From Moraxellaceae bacterium (GTDB taxonomy: Bacteria > Pseudomonadota > Gammaproteobacteria > Pseudomonadales > Moraxellaceae), in the NCBI GenBank assembly GCA_021156385.1, contig JAJNDL010000083.1, positions 1-7,953 on the forward strand: a DNA stretch of 7,953 nt, in the 5' to 3' direction. Each line of letters starts with the position of its first letter. The stretch's first letter is position 1. Of this stretch, positions 5,977 to 7,953 are shown piece by piece. The position numbers and the translations under genes were made by a program. Under the pieces are notes generated by a model. That model did no database searches, was not told the origin of the DNA, and was given only the letters and a program-made list of their open reading frames with translations.

Positions 5977-6018
5977 TAAATAACCATTTCACAACGTAGC
6001 TCTCGGACGAGCGTCGTA
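5977..6018 (-). promoter_or_regulatory. Conserved leader block 1, lipoprotein 2 (probable promoter or operator)
   Basis: On the minus strand this reads TACGAC, 4 nt, GTCCGA, GAGCTACGTTGTGAAATGGTT and ends in an A/T-rich ATTTA. It aligns with 4580-4624 of lipoprotein 1. The gap between this lipoprotein and the divergent gene at 6142 is 248 nt, so the block could also affect the divergent gene. No other gene is visible in the gap. Confidence 0.55.
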
Positions 6019-6084
6019 CCTGGGCGCCGTAACGCCTCCTGGAGCCGGTATTTCCTGAGCTAACATGCTTCCCACGAACGTCGT
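6007..6084. repeat. Two ACGA-N3-TCGT dyads
   Basis: ACGA-GCG-TCGT at 6007-6017 and ACGA-ACG-TCGT at 6074-6084 share the same 11-bp palindromic form. Their centres are 67 bp apart, in the region between divergent genes. The first overlaps conserved leader block 1. They could be paired sites for one dimeric regulator. Lipoprotein 1 keeps only the TCGT half, which weakens the case. Confidence 0.25.
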
Positions 6085-6108
6085 AGACGCGCGAAATCAC
6101 TTACAAAA

Positions 6109-6126
6109 AGACTCCAGAAGGAGTCT
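6109..6126. other. Hairpin enclosing the likely ribosome-binding site of the DUF2806-like gene
   Basis: A 7-bp perfect stem AGACTCC-AGAA-GGAGTCT is preceded by a run of A. On the plus strand the AAGGAG purine run lies in the loop and right arm, 18 nt before the ATG at 6142. That is farther than usual, and the site would be hidden if the hairpin forms. On the minus strand the same hairpin is followed by five T, so it also resembles an intrinsic terminator that would stop antisense transcription coming from the gene at 6142-7155. Confidence 0.4.
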
Positions 6127-6141
6127 CTCTGTGGACTGGTC

Positions 6142-7155
6142 ATGACCGACACCACCAACCTGCGCCAGAAACTGGCCGACAAGCTCTGGCACACCCTCTT
6201 CGGCGGCGGCGATTCCGCCCTGATGGCGCCCTGGCGCCGCACCGACAGCAAGCGCAACCACCAGCAGGTGCGCGCCGCCGAACTCAAGGCCATCGAGGAC
6301 ATGCTCGCCGACCTCGACGCCCTGCATGCCGGGCGCAAGACCTTCGACCGCAACGGCGACCTCGTCGACAACACCGAGGACGACTTCCGCCCCAGCGGCA
6401 AGTTCAGCTCCTTCCTCGAGCAGGCCGAGCAGGATCCCCTCGCCGAGCTGCGCGTGCCCACCGTCGGCGAATCGCTGAAGAAAGTGCGCCTGGAGGCCGA
6501 GATCCGCATGCTGCGGCAGTCGCTCAACGTGCGCCGCATCGGCCTGCGCGCCGACCAGCTCGTCGAGACCATCGAGCTGGAGAGCATGTCCGAGCGTCCC
6601 GTCGATGCCGACTGGCTGACGCGCTGGAAGGAAGCCGCGGCGCGTGCCGTCGCCACCGATTTCCAGGATATGTGGGCGCGCGTGCTGGTGGACGAAGTGC
6701 GCCAGCCCGGCTCGCACAACCTGCGCACGCTGGCCTGGCTCAACACCGTGTCCAAGGCCGACATGACCACGCTGCGCTTCATGCTCCGGCTCGACCTCGG
6801 CGGCTTCATCTCGCTGGAGGCCGCCGGCTATTTCAACAAGGACATCCACGGCCCGATGTTCACGCAGATGGAGGCCATGGGCTTCCTGCAGCCCGATCCG
6901 GGCAAGACACGCATCAAGAGCGTGGAGGAAAAGAATTTCCGCGCCGTGCTGCGCTGCCAGAACAAGGCGCTCTACATCGAGGGCGAGGACGAGGGCAGCG
7001 AGATGCCGATGCTGGCACGCACCTTCACGGCGCTCGGCCGCGAGGTCAGCGTGCTCTTCGCGCCCGGCATGGCCGACACCGCGTATCTCTTCGCGGTCGA
7101 CTGGATGACCAGCGAAGGCGCGAAGGGCCTGTTCAGCGAGAAGATGAGCCTGTAA
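6142..7155 (+). CDS. DUF2806-like cytoplasmic protein
   Basis: 337 residues, no signal peptide and no membrane segment. The N-terminal third is charged and helical (for example RAAELKAIEDMLADLDALHA, about 44-63). The central part holds W178-A-R-V-L, E185 and PGS followed by RTL (189-197), within DMWARVLVDEVRQPGSHNLR. The W-A-x-(I/V)-L...E...PGS...RTL pattern is what I recall of the DUF2806 family, whose function is not known. The C-terminal part (about 205-320) alternates helix and strand. The start is uncertain: the only good purine run is 18 nt upstream, and ATG at 6223 is a later alternative. The upstream ATG keeps the charged N-terminal helices. It is divergent from lipoprotein 2 and its last 23 nt overlap the RAYT frame on the other strand. 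Family assignment is from memory of the motif; no search was run. Confidence 0.82.
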   Translation: MTDTTNLRQKLADKLWHTLFGGGDSALMAPWRRTDSKRNHQQVRAAELKAIEDMLADLDALHAGRKTFDRNGDLVDNTEDDFRPSGKFSSFLEQAEQDPLAELRVPTVGESLKKVRLEAEIRMLRQSLNVRRIGLRADQLVETIELESMSERPVDADWLTRWKEAAARAVATDFQDMWARVLVDEVRQPGSHNLRTLAWLNTVSKADMTTLRFMLRLDLGGFISLEAAGYFNKDIHGPMFTQMEAMGFLQPDPGKTRIKSVEEKNFRAVLRCQNKALYIEGEDEGSEMPMLARTFTALGREVSVLFAPGMADTAYLFAVDWMTSEGAKGLFSEKMSL

Positions 7156-7660
7156 ACCCTGATTCCGTGGTTCGGCATCCAGTCTTCGTGGGTCGGACGT
7201 CAGCCCGACCCACAGAGAGCCCGTGCTCTGCCGGGAGCCAGACGCTGTCCCACAAGGGATAGTCGCCAATGCGTTGCACGAGTCCGGCTCGCAGCGGATT
7301 GGCGACGATGTACCGTGCCACCCTCACCAGCTCCTCATCGCGCCGCAGGGCATGGTCATGAAAGCCTGGCTGCCACAGCGGCCTTCCCACCTCCCGGGCA
7401 GCCCGTCCTTTCAGCAGCCGGACGGCGTCCGATAACGAACCCTGCTGCAACGACAGTAGCCAGTGAAGATGATCCGGCATGACGACAAAACAGAGCGTGA
7501 CTACCCGCCCCTGCCGCTCCAGTGCCATCATCTGCTGCACGACTCGCCGACCACGGCCGAAGTCCGCAAACAGGGGTTCACGGTCCTGCGTCGCTGTCGT
7601 GATGTGATATATCTGCTGCTGCAGCGACCATCGCCCTTTGCACAGTTCGTCATACGCCAT
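7133..7660 (-). CDS. REP-associated tyrosine transposase (RAYT, Y1/HUH, IS200-like)
   Basis: 175 residues from the ATG at 7660, with AAGGAAG five nt upstream; the open frame extends further back only through the REP pair. YHITTATQDREPLFADF (18-34) is the first strand region. MPDHLHWLL (61-69) carries the HUH metal-binding pair H64/H66. The helix RYIVANPLRAGLV (116-128) carries the catalytic Tyr117. RAYTs nick and join single-stranded DNA at REP hairpins and are linked to REP spread. REP palindromes lie on both sides here, as expected. Oddity: the conserved fold ends around YPLWDSVWLP (134-143), where many relatives stop. This frame continues about 32 residues through the downstream REP and stops inside the 3' end of the DUF2806-like gene. 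Catalytic residues are intact, so the enzyme may be active, unless the tail harms it. Confidence 0.9.
   Translation of the reverse strand: MAYDELCKGRWSLQQQIYHITTATQDREPLFADFGRGRRVVQQMMALERQGRVVTLCFVVMPDHLHWLLSLQQGSLSDAVRLLKGRAAREVGRPLWQPGFHDHALRRDEELVRVARYIVANPLRAGLVQRIGDYPLWDSVWLPAEHGLSVGRADVRPTKTGCRTTESGFTGSSSR
7189..7213. repeat. REP palindrome downstream of RAYT
   Basis: A 9-bp perfect inverted repeat GTGGGTCGG / CCGACCCAC with a 7-nt loop. It shares the GTGGGTCGG foot with the REP pair at 7696-7763. It lies 33 nt past the stop of the DUF2806-like gene, and codons about 150-158 of the RAYT frame are read through it. It could also stabilise or end the DUF2806-like transcript. Confidence 0.85.
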
Positions 7661-7695
7661 GGCAGCTTCCTTGCGCCGATTTCCGCTTGATTGTT

Positions 7696-7763
7696 GTGGG
7701 TCGGGCTTTAGCCTGACATCAGGACAAGTTCCGGAGATGTCGTCAGGCTGAAGCCCGACCCAC
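7696..7763. repeat. Inverted REP pair (BIME-like) upstream of RAYT
   Basis: Two REPs face each other: GTGGGTCGGGCTTTAGCCTG (from 7696, to 7717) and its inverted copy at 7742-7763. Over 22 bp they are complementary except for one T/G position, with 24 nt between them. Each half can also fold alone (GTCGGGC / GCCTGAC with one mismatch). The 5' GTGG tetranucleotide at the foot is the type of mark a RAYT recognises. The pair lies 36 nt upstream of the transposase start codon. Confidence 0.9.
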
Positions 7764-7772
7764 AGGAAAACG

Positions 7773-7796
7773 AAAGCCCGCATCACGCGGGCTTTT
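7773..7796. terminator. Probable bidirectional terminator
   Basis: A 9-bp perfect stem AAAGCCCGC / GCGGGCTTT has a 5-nt loop. It is followed by T4 on the plus strand and by TTTCGTTTT on the minus strand. It is about 80-100 nt past the stop of the right-edge minus-strand gene, and ten nt outside the REP pair. The stem is nearly the same as that of the lipoprotein 1 terminator at 3617-3644. Confidence 0.7.
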
Positions 7797-7825
7797 CTGT
7801 CGGGCAGTGGAAGAGTCTCCCCAGT

Positions 7826-7845
7826 CTTTCGCCGGCAGGCGAAAG
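7826..7845. other. Hairpin downstream of the right-edge gene
   Basis: A perfect 8-bp stem CTTTCGCC / GGCGAAAG with loop GGCA lies between the terminator at 7773 and the right-edge gene. No T-run follows it. Possibly a transcript 3'-end structure. Confidence 0.35.
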
Positions 7846-7858
7846 GCGCTCGGGCGGA

Positions 7859-7875
7859 ACGCCGCAGTGCGGCGT
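7859..7875. other. Hairpin abutting the stop codon of the right-edge gene
   Basis: The inverted repeat ACGCCGC-AGT-GCGGCGT (7-bp stem, 3-nt loop) begins at the last base of the TGA stop of the minus-strand gene. It is not followed by T. Together with the hairpin at 7826-7845 it would give this mRNA a series of three stem-loops after the stop. Confidence 0.35.
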
Positions 7876-7953
7876 CAAACCCCGTCCTCGCCCCACCAGG
7901 GATAGAACTCGGGCATCTCGCTGGCCTTGCCCTTGTACTCCGGCGCGCGCTTC
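7875..7953 (-). CDS. C-terminus of an unrecognised protein (cut by the right edge)
   Basis: Only 25 codons and a TGA stop (7875-7877) are visible. The frame is chosen because its end, EMPEFYPWWGEDGV, is protein-like and because hairpins and a terminator follow at the right distance on this strand. The alternative minus-strand frame running through here is low-complexity Gly/Arg. The Pro/Trp-rich tail is distinctive but I cannot name the protein. Confidence 0.5.
   Translation of the reverse strand, partial: KRAPEYKGKASEMPEFYPWWGEDGV

Larger units (their letters stand above)
7189..7763 (-). mobile_element. RAYT-REP element
   Basis: The transposase gene is bounded by a single REP at 7189-7213 and an inverted REP pair at 7696-7763, all with the same GTGGGTCGG foot. 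This is the layout of a RAYT locus with its cognate REPs. The element separates the DUF2806-like gene from the terminator at 7773-7796. I see no target-site duplication at the edges, as expected for Y1 transposases, so the exact limits are inferred from the REPs. Confidence 0.75.

Noticed and set aside
6097..7269. 390-codon open frame on the minus strand
   Set aside because: Antisense shadow of the DUF2806-like gene. It is low-complexity, and it overlaps the leader region and the RAYT frame.
1..7953. tRNA, rRNA or riboswitch genes
   Set aside because: No tRNA-like cloverleaf, rRNA segment or recognisable riboswitch motif was found by eye. Covariance-model searches were not possible here.

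Overview
The window is GC-rich, with long antisense open frames that are composition shadows. It carries lipobox lipoproteins, a probable outer-membrane protein ending in Phe, and a RAYT/REP element. Together these point to a Gram-negative proteobacterium, probably a beta- or gammaproteobacterium. No gene here fixes the genus. The region looks like accessory chromosome: several genes belong to no family I can name, and two pairs of paralogues sit side by side.

Layout, left to right. (1) Bases 1-2318, minus strand: two tandem paralogous membrane sensors, each with about six membrane segments, a coiled coil and a GAF domain. The downstream copy runs off the left edge. A TGTGA-N6-TCACA dyad lies in the gap between them. 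(2) Bases 2472-3473, minus: a secreted, probably outer-membrane, protein of unknown family. It is upstream of and co-oriented with the sensor pair, but separated by 153 nt that contain a hairpin. (3) Bases 3617-6018, minus: two paralogous outer-membrane-type lipoproteins (3676-4500 and 5108-5893), each with its own terminator(s). Their upstream leaders share two conserved blocks at matching distances from the ATG. Between them is a gene-free stretch with a perfect 6-bp microsatellite, (GCTGAC) repeated 11.7 times. (4) Bases 6142-7155, plus: a cytoplasmic protein resembling DUF2806, divergent from the second lipoprotein. (5) Bases 7133-7763: a REP-associated tyrosine transposase (RAYT, minus strand) with one REP palindrome downstream and an inverted REP pair upstream. 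Its frame reads through the downstream REP and ends inside the 3' end of the DUF2806-like gene. (6) Bases 7773-7953: a terminator hairpin, two smaller hairpins, and the last 25 codons of an unrecognised minus-strand gene.

Working together: the outer-membrane protein and the two membrane-GAF proteins could form an envelope-sensing cluster, but this rests only on co-orientation. The two lipoproteins are most likely a duplicated, co-regulated pair, because the similarity extends into the upstream DNA. The RAYT element seems to be an insertion between the DUF2806-like gene, the right-edge gene and a terminator they could once have shared.

The most interesting points are the lipoprotein pair with its duplicated leader, the microsatellite between them, the patchwork identity of the two sensor genes, and the RAYT frame that continues through its own REP.
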